Shown here: positions 36,901 to 50,300 of the stretch, piece by piece
Layout of the letters: every line of letters starts with the position of its first letter
Numbering within the stretch: position 1 is the stretch's first letter
Assembly (NCBI GenBank): GCA_024362935.1
Contig: JANCRA010000011.1
Coordinates: 1 to 64,000, forward strand
Source of the DNA: Setophaga petechia
Lineage: Eukaryota; Chordata; Aves; Passeriformes; Parulidae
DNA: 64,000 nt
Direction of reading: 5' to 3'
Notes under the pieces: model-generated
Told to the model about the DNA's origin: nothing
Seen by the model: only the letters and a program-made list of their open reading frames with translations
Database searches by the model: none
Translations under genes and position numbers: made by a program

Positions 36901-39900
36901 GAATTAGGTCCAAAGACTCCTATTTGTTCTGTGGGACAATTCTCTATATTCAATGTGTCTGGAGTTCCCAGCAAGGGAGAGGAATCAGTCCCGAGTTTAA
37001 ATGTATGAACAATTTAATAATTTGTATAAATGTTTAAAAATTAAATTTTCATTTTCTTTGTGAACATTTAATTTTCAAAGTTGTCTTTAATAGTTACACT
37101 TCAGAAACCAATTAGTGGGAAGAGTGTCAGTTAATGGGAACTAGAGAATTGGTGCAATGCACATCTGAATTCACTCAAATGGAGTCAGTCACAGCTTACA
37201 GCTATGAAGATTAGTACACAATCTGGTACACAATATTTTCTTTTTCACAGTCTTCAGCTAAAGAATGACAGCATGGCCATCTTCATGATTTTAATTGAAG
37301 CTGTTTCTTGCTTGTATCTCACCTCTGTACACAGTATTGGAGTCTTGAGTATCAAGACTTGCAAGATTTCAAAGAAGTACTTCTCACTACAGACCTGGGC
37401 CACAAATGTGAAGTGCAGAAATACAGGTTGCACACATTTATAAACACCTGGGCTTCAAACAGCCCCCCATCAGGGCATTCATCTTTCTAATAAGCACTCT
37501 TTAAATGTCAGTTATTAAAATGAAAGAAATAAAAGACCTTTTGTTCCTTCATTGAAAATATTGTTTGTTGATAGTAGTAAATCCTTTCTGTGGTGGAACA
37601 ATTACTTGGAAAGCAATTGTATTTGGTTACTGTTTCAGAATGCAAAAATCTTACATTTTTTCAACTCCAAGGCTGTTTTTAATGTGGAAAAAAAAAAAGC
37701 CAAACCCATCATTTTTTTAATATCTTTTTGAACATGCCAGCAACATCAACTTGTTCTTTTTTTCCTACTGGTAACTAAACAAGGAATTTCTACAATATGG
37801 ATAAAAATAAATGCTAACTATCAATAAGATATAGGCCTCACAGGGACATGACAAGATGAATATTTTTACAAGGCTAAGGTGTGATACACTTAAATATTGC
37901 AAGCCTTGTAAAAGAAAAGTCATTATAAAGACAGATGAAAATTCTCCATACAGAAATATTCTAACACATTTCAGAGTAGCTTGCATCATCAATGCACCCT
38001 CACTTAACTTCATAAATGGCTGTGTGTACTTGAGAATTCATGAACATATTCTGCTGGGTCATCAATCTATTTAGGTTTTCTGTTGGATTGTATGGTCAGA
38101 ACTTTGTTCCAGGCATCATATTGAGCTGGAGAAGAATCTTACATACAGACTGGCCTAGACAACATTATTTTCATTTCAGGTCTCTCTTCCACCCCTTGCT
38201 TCTCAGGCCAGCATGATTTTTCATGACTTAGATGTCAAAAAGCACTCCACTGGGGCTTGCTTTGCTGAGAAATCAGAATTCAAAGCAGGAACAAAACTGG
38301 AGGCTGGGTAATGATGGAAGACATTGTAGCATAAGAAAGCAATCCCTTTTTCCTCCTTGCCTCATGCATTTTAGTGGGTTCCATAGAGCCTCAGCACTAC
38401 TTGATGGTCACAGGTTAGCAAAGTGCATGTGGCTGAAGTGGAGGAAAACTGGGTAGGCAGGGAAATGATAGTATAGAAGGAAGAGTTTTGGTGCTGATGG
38501 TTTCCCTTGACTAGCTGAAATGGGCAATAATGGAAAAGATGTATGGGATAATCTACTCCCACACTGTCTCACACAGATTAGTACAATTATGACCAAGTTA
38601 CAGCACACCTGTCATGCCTAGTCCTTTCTTTTCATGATAATGTATTACAAGACTTCGTGGTAATAGCTAAAAAATAGAAAGTAATTTTCTAAACCATTAT
38701 GATTTTGAATACATTACCCCATCTCAAACTCATTCCAATATCACTGCAGATTTAAAGGAAAATAGGAATTTTAACAGCACACTGAATACAGGAATGTAGA
38801 AAAATAAAAATAAGGCAACTGACCACTGTCATAGTGGCACAGATAGAAACCCTGCCCCTTAACTTTTGTTATGTAAATTTCCTGCAATAGATCATGGCTT
38901 AAATTTCTTGCTCAATTGCTCACAGTAAATCAGGGACATTCAGGCATCATTTAGGCATATATATATATTGGATACAGACTTGTGTCTCAGATTTTTCTAG
39001 AATGACAGTAGACACTTCCTGGGCATGAGATTTAAAAAATAATTAGAGGATATGTGAACCCATGCCTTACAAGTAGGAAAGTATATCATACAAAATATAT
39101 GTGAATCAGGATAAAAGGTCCTGTGAAATAGATTGCATTCTGGTATAGCAGTTCAGTGAAAAACTATTTTGAAAGTTAGTTTAGAAAATAATTAAATGTA
39201 AAGTCATTTTAATATACAAATGTCTGACAGGAACTTGAAGTCCAACCTTTAACCCTGAAAAAAAAAGATAAAATATATTTAGATTAAAAAAGGATTTGAA
39301 TTTCTCTAAAATCCACAGAAAATGTTACCATTTAGTAATGACATTCCCTTTCCATTTGACCTCAGCTTGACATGCTGAATTGCTCTGAACATCCACCACC
39401 ATATACAGAAAGTCTTACTTCTTAACTCTTGCCATTCTAATTTGCACACAAAAGTACATTAAAAGGGATGTTAAGGCTGTGACATAGAACAATAAAAGCA
39501 GAAAATTCATAAGTAATTAGGAAATATACTATACAAAATGATCTCCAGTGCAAAAGGGCCGCTAATACATCACAGACAATATAGTTCTATGAGAAAACAA
39601 TGGAGTTTTCTGATACATAATGCCATGTTTCCATTTCACAGGGGAAAAAAAGAGTATCTGCAGCTAGTAAAGAGAATAGCTATGTATGCTTATAAAATAT
39701 TATGGCTGATTCAGTGACAAAGTGAGCACCATTCTTTCAGAGGTGTAGATATCCAAAGGAGTGCCTAAAAATGTTTTAGGCCTCTATTCTCCTATGCAAA
39801 CTATGTCTCTGAAAGCATCAAAGGCACCTTCAATACTTTCCTTCATCTTTCTTCTTTTTTTGCTCCAAATCCCACTGAAATCAGGTGGAGAGAAACAGTG

Positions 39901-42087
39901 ATCAAACAGTAGAAAGGTGAAAGCTCTTGATTCTTCCTGAGGATGGGCAACTGTCTGCTCTCCTTCAAGGAAGGCTGAATGCACTAGACTGATGTGCACA
40001 AAGACTTAGACCTACTTCACTAAGCTGAACAATTGCAGCTTCCCACAGGTTTCAGGCAAGGACAGAGGTAAGCACCAAAATGTTGGCAGAAGGATGGCTC
40101 TGGAAGTAGAATGGGATTTGTTATCGACCCACTGATACCAGTGACAGATAGAGCTACATCATGCACCTCTGAAAAATGGCATTGCAAGCTCTTTGGGAAT
40201 CTGCTCTGAAGAAGGGGAGAAGGAATTGTTTTACATATCTGGAACACCCAGAACAATTTTAAGTGCTAAATAATGTAGCAGCATGTTTCAGGGGCATATA
40301 AACTCAGCTGAAAGGGGAATAAGTCAATAATAGCATTAGGTACTTCTGGTATTATCTATCAAGGTATGAGTCAAATTTCCCTGAAAATTTTAAATACTTT
40401 AAGGCAGTGGTTTTTTTGCTTATATCTCCAAGCCTCATTTTGCTAGCTTCTTTCCCCAAGGTCTTTCACAGATACTTTCTCAATGCCAAGCTCTCAGTGC
40501 TTCTGCAGATGTAGCCCTGCCACAGCGTACTACTCTCCAAGTCTGCCATAGTCACAGTCCGTGACTCCTCCAGAATCACCTATTTGTCCTCCATTCACAA
40601 TGGTGACCCAGTAAAGGAACCAGAGACATCAATGGAACAACACAATGACATTTTTTTAACAGATTTGTTCAGAATCAGCACACAGATTAGGAACAAGCAG
40701 TCAAGAGCTGGTGAAGGGAAGGCAGGTCCCACCTAGATGGGATTATGACACTGCAGAACTGGGCTCTGAGTCTCATCTTTTCCTGCATTTTGGTTGTTTC
40801 CCACCCTTGCACAAAAATTTCAAGACAAAAAAGGTATTAGTACTTTTTTTATACATACATTTTCTTAATATATTCTGGTTAGAAACATGTCTGTGACTAG
40901 AAGGCAGAATGCTAGCTATATAAAGGATTCAAATGGTTAAATTTATGGACTGCATGCCATTTAAGATGTTGGTTACATACTCCTTTTTCAGAGGAATCTG
41001 GCTCAATCTGAGGCAGAGTTGTCAGCATTTCTTGATGGTATTTTGTATTTTTTAATGGAAATTGAAGAACAATGGAAAACATTCTTTTTTTTTTCTTTTT
41101 CCTAAATGAACAAATCAAGCTTATGCTGATTCATACATGGTGTTCAGTTCTTGCAAGCAGTCAGGTGATAAGTATTTCTAAAAAATACAGTTATGAAATT
41201 ATTGTAGAAGAAGCAGTATTCTGGGAATCAATATCAGAACTGTATTCTTTTTATTAACTGCTTTTAAAATCACATTTTTCCTTCACTCTTTTTAATATAT
41301 CATTTTTTTAATTTTAAAAATGTCTTCCAGTAAAAGAGCAGAAAAAGATCACATTAAGTCAAGTGAAAAATCTCAGTCCTTCTACCAGCTGGAAAAAGCA
41401 AACAGCCATCTGCCTCAAAATGGAAGCCCAGTGAAGACAGAATTCCAAGTACTTGCAACAGGATTCAGTGTCAGGTACCAGCAAGCATGAGGGTGCTCTA
41501 AGAGGGAAGACAAGCCCAGAGATGATGATACCAGCACAGGCAGAGGCAATGCCCTCATCAGTGAGATGCCAACAATTCTCTTAAGAGAATAGAGGTAAGA
41601 GGAAACATTTCCCTCTAGATGTTAATAAAAGAAACATTTTACCGTGATCTTTAATATGTTAAGTTCTAAGATGCTTTGTAAATACTGACTGCCCCAAATT
41701 TGGGAGTCAAAATTTCCTTTTCCTTACAATAAATTTCCTTCACATTATACACATTTAGATTTCTGCCCCGGTAGTCTCCCTTCTTAGAATTTTGACTGAA
41801 CCCAGTAAAGCAATAAAAACCTAATTTAAACACAAGGAAATACACATAGCTCTAGGAACACATCTCTTCATTATATGCTTCTGGAGTCTTTTCTGTATCC
41901 CATATGCCTATGTGCATCTCGCTTATCATCCAGTTTGCTTTCTTCTATCACTCCTACATCTCCTATACACATAAGGTCTCTGATGCTATCACTCTGATAT
42001 CTCTTGTTCCTTCACTTTAAGGTCTCTTGTTCTCTCACCCCAATCTCCTGGTATAGCAGGTTTCTCCAAGTTTCACCCACTCCTAAA
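33974..42087. other. Long non-coding stretch
   Basis: About 8.1 kb with no supported gene. Small features: an 8-bp perfect hairpin GCCTAAAA/TTTTAGGC at 39764-39782 (3-nt loop), and a 16-bp perfect palindrome ATTCTCTTAAGAGAAT at 41575-41590. A 56-codon open frame at 41320-41490 (+) has no recognisable domain. Confidence 0.5.
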
Positions 42088-42120
42088 GTCTGTTGTTGTC
42101 TGTTGTCTGTTGTCTGTTGT
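42088..42120. repeat. (GTCTGTT)n heptanucleotide array
   Basis: Four copies of GTCTGTT, with a GTT insertion after the first copy, span about 33 bp. Confidence 0.9.
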
Positions 42121-43521
42121 GAGCTGTTATTACAAGTGTGAAACAACTTCAAAATTATGTATTTTGTCTTAAAGATAAAGCAATTTTGTTATTTCTTTGC
42201 CTACATTTCTAACCTCTCTATGACCCTTTGTATCATTTCTTGTTTCTTGCAATATCTCTCATCCAGTTTAGTACACAATAATATTGTTAACATGCTGGCT
42301 GCTGCTTCATCTTGAGATCATTAATTACATTATTAAAGCCTGGAGCTACTATTTAAGAGTACCACTGCCCTCCACAGGAGAGAATGGCAGACTGGATTGT
42401 GTCCAAAACACCGTCTCTGTAGAGCCACACCTTAGAGAGAGTCTTCATTTCATCTGGAAGAAACCATCAATCATCGGTGGTCTAAAAGGACAGAAATGTG
42501 ACAGTGACATGTTCCATGTATTGGTGAGGTCACCTAGGGCATGAACATTCTCAGCAGCCCTGCCCATTTATTCTCATTAGCAAGTGTCCACTGGCTGCTG
42601 TTTCCCTTTCTGCTTCTGGGTAAAACACAACACATGAATACTCCCTCCTTAACTTTGCCATTTGATCAACAATAGAAAAGTATACCCTTTGCCCTTCATC
42701 TTGTGAAAGCATCATCCAAATACTTTATATGTCTTTCCTCCTTCTCTGTTAATCCATATCTCCCACAGCAAATATTTCTTCTTTCTGTGAAAGCTTTCCA
42801 CTTTGGAACCTCCTCACTTGCAGACTTTCCTTACTCTCTAGTCAAAAGCACTTGAGTCTTAAAGCCAATGAAGTAATTTAGTGGATCATTTGCCCTGTAA
42901 ATCTAAATCTAATCTAAATCTATCCTACACTGAGAGACCTACATCTTCTTCCTCTCAGATTTACCTTTACCAATGACTATGCAATGTCCCAGTCCCCTGT
43001 AACACTTACTTTCACAGGATCAATAGCTGCTACTGACCCAGAACAAGTCCTCAAAGCTTTCCTAGTGCCACTTAGTCTACTGAACTGCATCCTTACTTTG
43101 TTGGTATATGGTCTTGATTCCCCGCTACTCCCAGTCAATTATATCTAAGTATGATAAATGCTGAAAAAATTAATTTGAAAATAGTAAGTATTTTGCACAA
43201 GGTAACATTTATTTGGGTACCTGAATGTTTTTCTCTTTATCTAGAAACAACTGATTAACTACATTACAAAAGATCAGTTCCCAACACAGAGTATTAGGAC
43301 TGGCCACATCACTCTCATCAACATTAACAGATGTGCTCATCTATAAACTCAGTCCTTTACCTTTACATGTGGTGAAGTATTCTGAGATAAGACAATCACA
43401 GAGGGAAAGTGAGTAATATTCACTCCTTCACTTCTGGTTTTGCCTGGAGTGATTCCAACATCAGCAGTGAGTTGTCTCTTTTTTTGTTTCCCTATAAATA
43501 AACACGAGAGTGGCCAGTTTT
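42121..43521. other. Non-coding unique sequence
   Basis: No gene signal. A short (AAATCTA)-type slippage repeat lies at 42899-42922. Confidence 0.55.
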
Positions 43522-43554
43522 ACTTCACATTATTTATAAATAACAATGTGAAGT
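43522..43554. repeat. Foldback palindrome with 3-nt bulge
   Basis: The left arm ACTTCACATTATTTA meets the right arm TAAATAA-CAA-TGTGAAGT directly, with no loop. All 15 pairs match once the 3-nt CAA insertion in the right arm is bulged out. This could extrude as a cruciform, or it could be a template-switch scar. Confidence 0.8.
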
Positions 43555-44019
43555 GTTATCTCAAAAGGGAATTTTGGTAGTGAAGTTACATATCCTTTAC
43601 AAGAAGGATTTATAACAGGAACATATACAGAAAGAAACTATACCCTTGGTATTGTAATTACGCTTTTAAAACACCCGATAATTCAGTGTTATTTGTTTTT
43701 CCTTTCTTTGATGAACTGATAAATGTCACTTGAATATTTGCATGAGCACTCAGTAGAGAAGCTAGCTTTCTTCAAAAGAAAATAGCACACACACTTATTT
43801 CTCCTCTGCTGTACATAAATTCTAAATAGTACCTTGGAAGAATTATGAAATAAAAATGGATGTTTTTAAAGGCATTTTTGCAGTCTGGGGAATAAATGAT
43901 AGAATTTTCTTATATTTCTCATATATGCAGATAACAGATACATTTAATGCAAGAAGGAAATAGAATTTTAATAGAATTTTTAACTAAAGATCTTGAAACA
44001 AAACTAGACATACATTTTA
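43555..44019. other. Non-coding unique sequence
   Basis: No feature recognised. Confidence 0.5.
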
Positions 44020-44660
44020 ATTGAATTTCTGGCTCAAATTACAGCAAACCATTATAAATCATTAGGAATCAGTTTTAAAACTGCTTTCACTTTTACCCGT
44101 ATTACAAACACAGAGGTAAGCTTTTACAGCTACAGATAAGTGTTAATAAATTACCCGAATTTCAAAATTAATGGCTGCCCGGCTGCTTTGGGGAGATATC
44201 ATTGTGTTTCATGAATATTTTGATTTTGTGATTAGATCAAAATGCACTGAATTCCTAAACAGTCATAACTAAGGTCTGCTGATCATAAACTGTTCTTTTT
44301 TTAATAAATTATATTCCTCACAAATCTGCTGATATGGAATAATTAGAAATTGGTTGCCTGCATTTACTGTAATATTTGCATGACTTTAGATCTCCACCTA
44401 CTGATCTAGTGGCTGGCAGGAAATGTACATTTTGTACATTTCTAAATATACCTTGCCTGCAGAGATAATGGTTTATATTGTGATGTTAAGAAGGTTTTTA
44501 TTTGCAAAAAACAAAGAGGTGTCACTTGCCAGTTCTGGAAGACATTGATTAGGCTGTTTGTGTCATTCCTATTCAGAACTTATTATTTACAGCTTTCCTG
44601 TTTCCTTTCCTTTGTAGGAGATAATGATCTGTCTCCTGTAAACTGCTTAAAGTGTGCCTA
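44020..44660. promoter_or_regulatory. Candidate conserved non-coding element (by texture only)
   Basis: This is non-repetitive, balanced-complexity sequence rich in homeodomain-type cores (TAAT/ATTA) and TATTTGCAT/TTTGCAT-like octamer relatives (e.g. 'taatatttgcatgac' near 44370). It contains a perfect 10-bp hairpin at 44420-44442 (GAAATGTACA/TGTACATTTC, 3-nt loop). The end is marked by a 15-base T run at 44668-44682. This is pattern impression only; no alignment was possible. Confidence 0.25.
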
Positions 44661-46266
44661 TTTTCTCTTTTTTTTTTTTTTTAGGGAGTCTTGAAATACA
44701 TTTTATAGAAGGCATGCATATTGAAATGGAATGTAAACTGTAAAATACAGCATATTAATCGAAAATGATATCTTTCAGTATAATCTTTAAATTAAGTGGC
44801 ATACAAATATTTATAGTTAGGGAAAATGAAAATTGCAAATCCATTTTTCATTGTGGAAGGCACATGCATCTGAATGTGATCCTGTAAGACATATACTACC
44901 CACAATTAAATACACTTATATTTTGGGAACTATTCATTTTAACAGTACTGTACATGGGCATATCTGTTTTTTGCTACGGATCTTTATTGAGGGAAGGGAG
45001 TGCTCATTGTGTCTAGCATTCAGGTCTCAGAATGGCCTAAGCACACAGTGGCCTCATGGATGCTTTATAACCATGTGCTTCAGGACACATTTCAAATTTA
45101 GAAAGGTCATTTTTTTTTGCCATATACTGTAGAAATTTAACATAATTGTGAATGTTTACTGTATTAACATGAAAAATATTAAAATCAATGCATCAAAGGG
45201 GGAGGCTATAGTCTACTATATAATATAATTAGATGACAGGGCAAATGTATTTGGGAAAGGCACATGCTAAAATAATCCTCCATTTCAAGAAAAGCAAGTA
45301 AAAATTGTTACCATTGTCATGGCTCTGTAATGTGAATGATAGTTCAAGGAAAACAGATTGATGACAGGCAAAATATTCAGCCAGTTCACAAGACCTATAA
45401 TTTACTCTAATGATTTCTGAAGAAAATTCTATTTCATTTTGAAAAAAAATTGATCCCACTCTCTATTCCATCCCCATTGCTACTGTAGTTGTTTTTGCAG
45501 CCCAATGAACAGATCTTATTCCCAGACTGGACAACCAGTCCTGTAAACTAAAAGATACGTAAAGCGATCAAGGACAAAACTGTCAATTGCTCACAATCAT
45601 GCTCTTTTACCATTTCAGTCCAGCCTGTGTGGTGTTTATTTTATAAGTATTTATCCCATTCTCCCTAGTAGTGTGACCTACTTGCATTGAAATTTAATAC
45701 TGAGTTTCATTACCAAGGTATCCTATATTAATTTAAACTCTCCCCCAAATAAAATCTTTTTTCTTTTTTAAGATGAATGAAATAAGTGTAGAACAAGTCC
45801 AGTGCCTCCACTTGTGGAATCATGTATTGATTGATTGATTGATGCTTCATCATTAGCCCTTAAACCTAGAAATATTAATCTCCATAGAAAGTGCTCCTGC
45901 AATTGTGAAAAACCTGATAATTTGGCCAAATGCAGGTTAACAAATATAGTGACGAAAAAGGGAATCGTGTACTATTCCCTTTTCACAGATTGTACTGGAT
46001 ACCAGATTCCTGGTTTCCATGTTGGAAACTTTGGCTGAAGTCCATGGTTCAGAGGCTGGTGATGTGTTGGCCATTCTTCAACACATTGTTTTTAGCCCAT
46101 GAGTAATTTCTGGTCAGAAGCAAACCCAAATGGGAGGGTAGGAAATGTGGAGAGCCTTCTCTATCCCCACAGGTTGGGCACATTGCCTGGGCAAGGGGGA
46201 ATGTGACCCAGAGGAAGCAGAAAAGAACAGGCTCTCCTAGCACCAAACAAGGTACTTCAGGTGCCT
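44661..46266. other. Non-coding unique sequence
   Basis: No gene signal. It includes the T run at 44668-44682 and a (TTGA)4 repeat at 45827-45842. Confidence 0.55.
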
Positions 46267-46434
46267 AAACTGGACATCTTTGGTTCTCACAAAGGTTTCT
46301 TTGGCAAATTTTCAGACAGGAAATCAACTTAGGCAGCCTAAAGTGTGCTCTAGAAAAGTCATTGTCCTCATTGGCTACATTGGAAGCTGAGAAATGGCAA
46401 TTTGGTGTGCAAATTAGGCATCTAAAGCTGGCCA
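46267..46434. repeat. Possible old interspersed repeat with TTAGGC/GCCTAAA motifs
   Basis: Three related motifs occur in 170 bp: 'aggtgcctaaactgg' (about 46259-46273), 'cttaggcagcctaaagtg' (about 46328-46345) and 'attaggcatctaaagctgg' (about 46413-46431). They resemble the 5983-6028 inverted repeat. The cluster is probably the remains of an old interspersed element. Boundaries are uncertain. Confidence 0.35.
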
Positions 46435-47334
46435 AGGAACATACTAGTAAAAAGGTACTAGCAGTTTTATACTAAGTATAAAAAATAACAAATAACTGTA
46501 GAAAGCACACAATGCAAAACATTAATAATTGAATTGAGGTAGGGTGGTGTTTCTTTGTTTCATTTTGGTTTTACCTAAATTTTTAAATTAGAATCTGCAA
46601 AATAATCTGGAAAACAAGACTGAAGTTGGAACAAATAAATAACCAGAACGTCTGACATTTGAGGAATATTTGTTGCTCTGTGGAACAGAGACACATAGAA
46701 AGAAAATTTCATGGCCTAGAGGGAGAAAAAATATGTTTTACTTTGAATGCTATGTTTGACCAAGATATCCTTAAAAAGTACTATGTAGGACATGAGAGCT
46801 GCTATGGTTACAGCAGTGAAGATTGTTTTATTTGAACCTAAAGATTTCTGTGAGAATCCTAATTCTACCCTTAGCGGATATAGCTAACTCCCATTGATGT
46901 TAGTTCTTCATGGGACAAAGTTTGGGCTGGAGGATTGTTAACTGCTATAATTCTTATGAAAAGAGAATATACATTTCTTCCTGCAAAGAAATAACAAGGG
47001 ATAATCTGAAGTGCTCTAAGCCACCATCAGGAGGAAGAATTATTATCTTTTCTTTTCACAAGGAAAAAAGAACCTACATTTAAGCTAATATTGACAGATC
47101 TCTGCAGACCAGAAGAGAAACAATCCCACAGCCTAAGCAAAGCAAAGAGATCAGTCTCTGACATCCATTCAGAGACCAGCTGCTGGTGAAAGAGAATAGA
47201 GGAGCCAGGAGCAGGAGGAACAGATGTGTCTGATGAGATGTGTGCAGGGCATATTCCTGGGTCCCAGTAAGTAGGCCCAGCTATTTAGCAGATTTTGTAA
47301 AGTACCTTTTGTGTGGAGAATAAATAGACTAAAC
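46435..47334. other. Non-coding unique sequence
   Basis: No gene, RNA or recognisable transposon. Confidence 0.5.
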
Positions 47335-47361
47335 TATGATCCTGAAGATTTCAGGATCATA
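47335..47361. repeat. Perfect 12-bp hairpin
   Basis: TATGATCCTGAA, then a 3-nt loop (GAT), then TTCAGGATCATA. All 12 pairs are perfect. It is not followed by a T run, and a bacterial-type terminator would make no sense in this genome. Confidence 0.9.
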
Positions 47362-50300
47362 CATGGCATAAGAAACTTGGGGAGCATCAGTGTTCTGCTG
47401 CTGAATTATTTGTACCTGCACATGTTTGCCTTAGCGATAGTGACTTCAAAGCGCTGTGGTGACAGTCATTCTGCATAATGCCAAACAGCCAAGCCTGTTT
47501 TAACAAGGGGGCAGGATTACATTTTCAACAGTTCTGGTACTATTTGCTTTGTGAAAATGCTTAATTGTATGTTAAATTGACTGTAGACATGATCTATTAA
47601 AGCTTGGTTTTTCAAGGGTACCTCAGGGAGTTAGTGCCCACCTCCCCATGACACACCATGTGATTTGGGCAGGGTACTCCCTCAGGCTCATGTGAATATC
47701 CCAGCCTCACTGCACATTTTTGAGCAGATGTGGTGAGCATTGTCCTGACTCGTGGGCTGATTAGTCAATATTTATATTGTGTTCTGCCGGCTGGAAAGTA
47801 GGAGAGAAGTGCTAACTGCTGTTGTTTTTATTACTGATTTACAACATGAGGAAGCTGTGGAAACCTCTCCTATGAATCACAATCATGTTCACACAGTTTG
47901 TGTTAAAATATCCAGCCTCAGGAATATGCTTGGCAATCTTTGAACACTATACATTTACATGTGTTCATGGCTCCTGCCCCTGAGTCACAGAAACTGCACA
48001 TGTGTGACTGAAACCAGGAGCATCATACCTTTAAGTCAGGGAAAAAAAGGGCCCAATATGTTTGCTTGGGTTGCAGTGAAATGCAGTGGAATGGACAGAG
48101 AGACAAAATTTCTAGTGTTTCCTACCAGTACCTAAACTGCAGGACTAGTTCAGTGTATAGTCAAAATCAAAGTTAGTCTGTGTCATGCAGACTTTGGAGA
48201 GGTGGGATTTTGCTTATAACTTTCCTAAATCCATCCTCAAGAAGATGACTGGTCCTCTTTTTGTCTTCCATTCCTATCTAATCATCCAGAATCTTCTTTC
48301 TTCCAGCACTGGTGTGCTCTGGTGTGCTCTTCACAGCAGACCTCCCTGGATGTAGATGTGAGCATGAAAAATTATGTGATCAAGAGACTGGAAAGATTGC
48401 TTTCCACTTTTGGGTCTATTTGGTAAGGACCACAAGGGAAGGTGCAGTCAGAATTATAAGAATAGAAAGTGCTTGTTAGGAGACCTGGAATTACTGAGTA
48501 TGTTGCTACTGCAGCTCCCTGAACATAAAGACAAAAGAGACCAATTGCTGGAGGTAAACTGTAGGACAGGAAACATTTGGCATGTCAGAAGTCCATCTTT
48601 ATTTGCCTTTATTCCATCAGACCAGAGGACGGCAATGTTCAGAAATGAACAAGGCATTTGGGACAGGCTGCAAAAAGCCAATCTCCACTTAACACCACTT
48701 ATGTGCTACTAAGACCTTCCAGTTCTCACTGGAACCAATTTAGTTCCTGATGTGTGTGTAAACATTCCTGTCATTATCAAGTTGAAATAGTATGTCTTCT
48801 ATTCAAATCCATCCTTGTGCCTGATTTTGGGCTCATTAGTGCACATATTGCTACTATGACACAGAAAAGCAAATTTATTCTGCGGTGTAAACCAACATGA
48901 ATTTAGAAAATGAAACCCTAGCCTCTACATATTTAAAGGCTTTGTAACCAATTAAGAGTGTTCCATGAAACACAATATTGCATCACACATGCTTGTCTTT
49001 TTAGAGTAGCCACTGACTATGGTTTCTTAGAAGATAGATCAATTATAGTTCTGCTGAAATAGGCAGATGTGCAAAATACTGGTTCCTTGCCTGGATTCTG
49101 ACTCACCAGAATGGCAACTGGACACGGCAAAAGCAAAGATTCCATTGACAAAGGGGAGCATTACCTATGAATATTTATTCATACTCATATGTATGGTAAA
49201 TTTCTTCAAACTGCACCTAGAATTATGACTGACATGTGAAAAAGAGCTTACATATCTGAAACAGGATGAAGTTAGGTGTAAAAAATCGAGGGATATCTTT
49301 AAATATCCCTCTTGAAATATTCAACTCAAGAGAACAAGTAAGCCCAAGAGTAGACCCCCAAGGCACAAGTGTTCATCCTAGAGGCACCTGTGTTATAGAT
49401 GAGCTGGGATGTGTGCCCACACAACAAAGAAGGTGCTGTGAAAAACATACTTTGGAATTCAGATGCAATATAGATGCTTTTGAAGATTATTCCTCCTGAT
49501 GTCAGGGGCACTTCCCAGCTCCTGTGCTACTGTATAGTGTTGTGCAGGTGTCCATTAAGATCCAATGGATATTGCAGAGGTAAGGGCATCCCTACTTATT
49601 GCTTCTCTTGCTGGTGTCCTCCCTATGGAACTTTTCTGCCTGCAATACGGGAGTGAGAGATCATTGTCCCTGACAGGATTCCTTCTCCCTTTGATTTACT
49701 GCTTAGCCTGTTTTGGGGCAGGCACTATAGACCAACATTTTCAAAATTAAGCAGGTCAACCAGACACTTCAACCCATGTAAGTCACTTCAAAGAGTGGAC
49801 AGATTCTACATCACGTAAGAGCTATAGCTTTCATAAGATTGATTTGGAGGTATCTGTGCTCAGCAGCTCTAAAATCTAGGCCATTTTTATTTAGACTCCT
49901 AAAGCCAAAATCAAATACTTAGCTTTAGGCAACTTCATCCTGAACCTTGGTCCTAATCTCTTTTTTAATACTCTGCTAAGTAGAAAGATGCAAATAGTTA
50001 CTGTGTACATAAATCGGTGTTGTTTCAAAGATTAGTTAGGACTAATGTTATGCAACGTTATGTGTTAGGGTAAATGTTATGCAACACATTAAAGCATTTC
50101 CATTTTTATTCTGTAAAGACAGTGGAAATAAAAGACAATTGCTTTTATCTAACTTTTTCTGTAACTCACATTACAGTATTATTCAAGTTGTACATTAAAC
50201 TTAAGTTTTCCACATGGGTTGATTCTCTCTAGAGTGAGAATGAAATTGCTGTGGGATGGTTGCTCTGGATTGTGGTAATTTTGTTTTAAATTTACAAGTT

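Noticed and set aside
41320..41490. 56-codon open frame after an AG, considered as an exon
   Set aside because: Too short to exceed chance, no donor in frame, and no recognised protein similarity.
47335..47361. Rho-independent terminator
   Set aside because: The sequence is vertebrate and the stem lacks a following T run.
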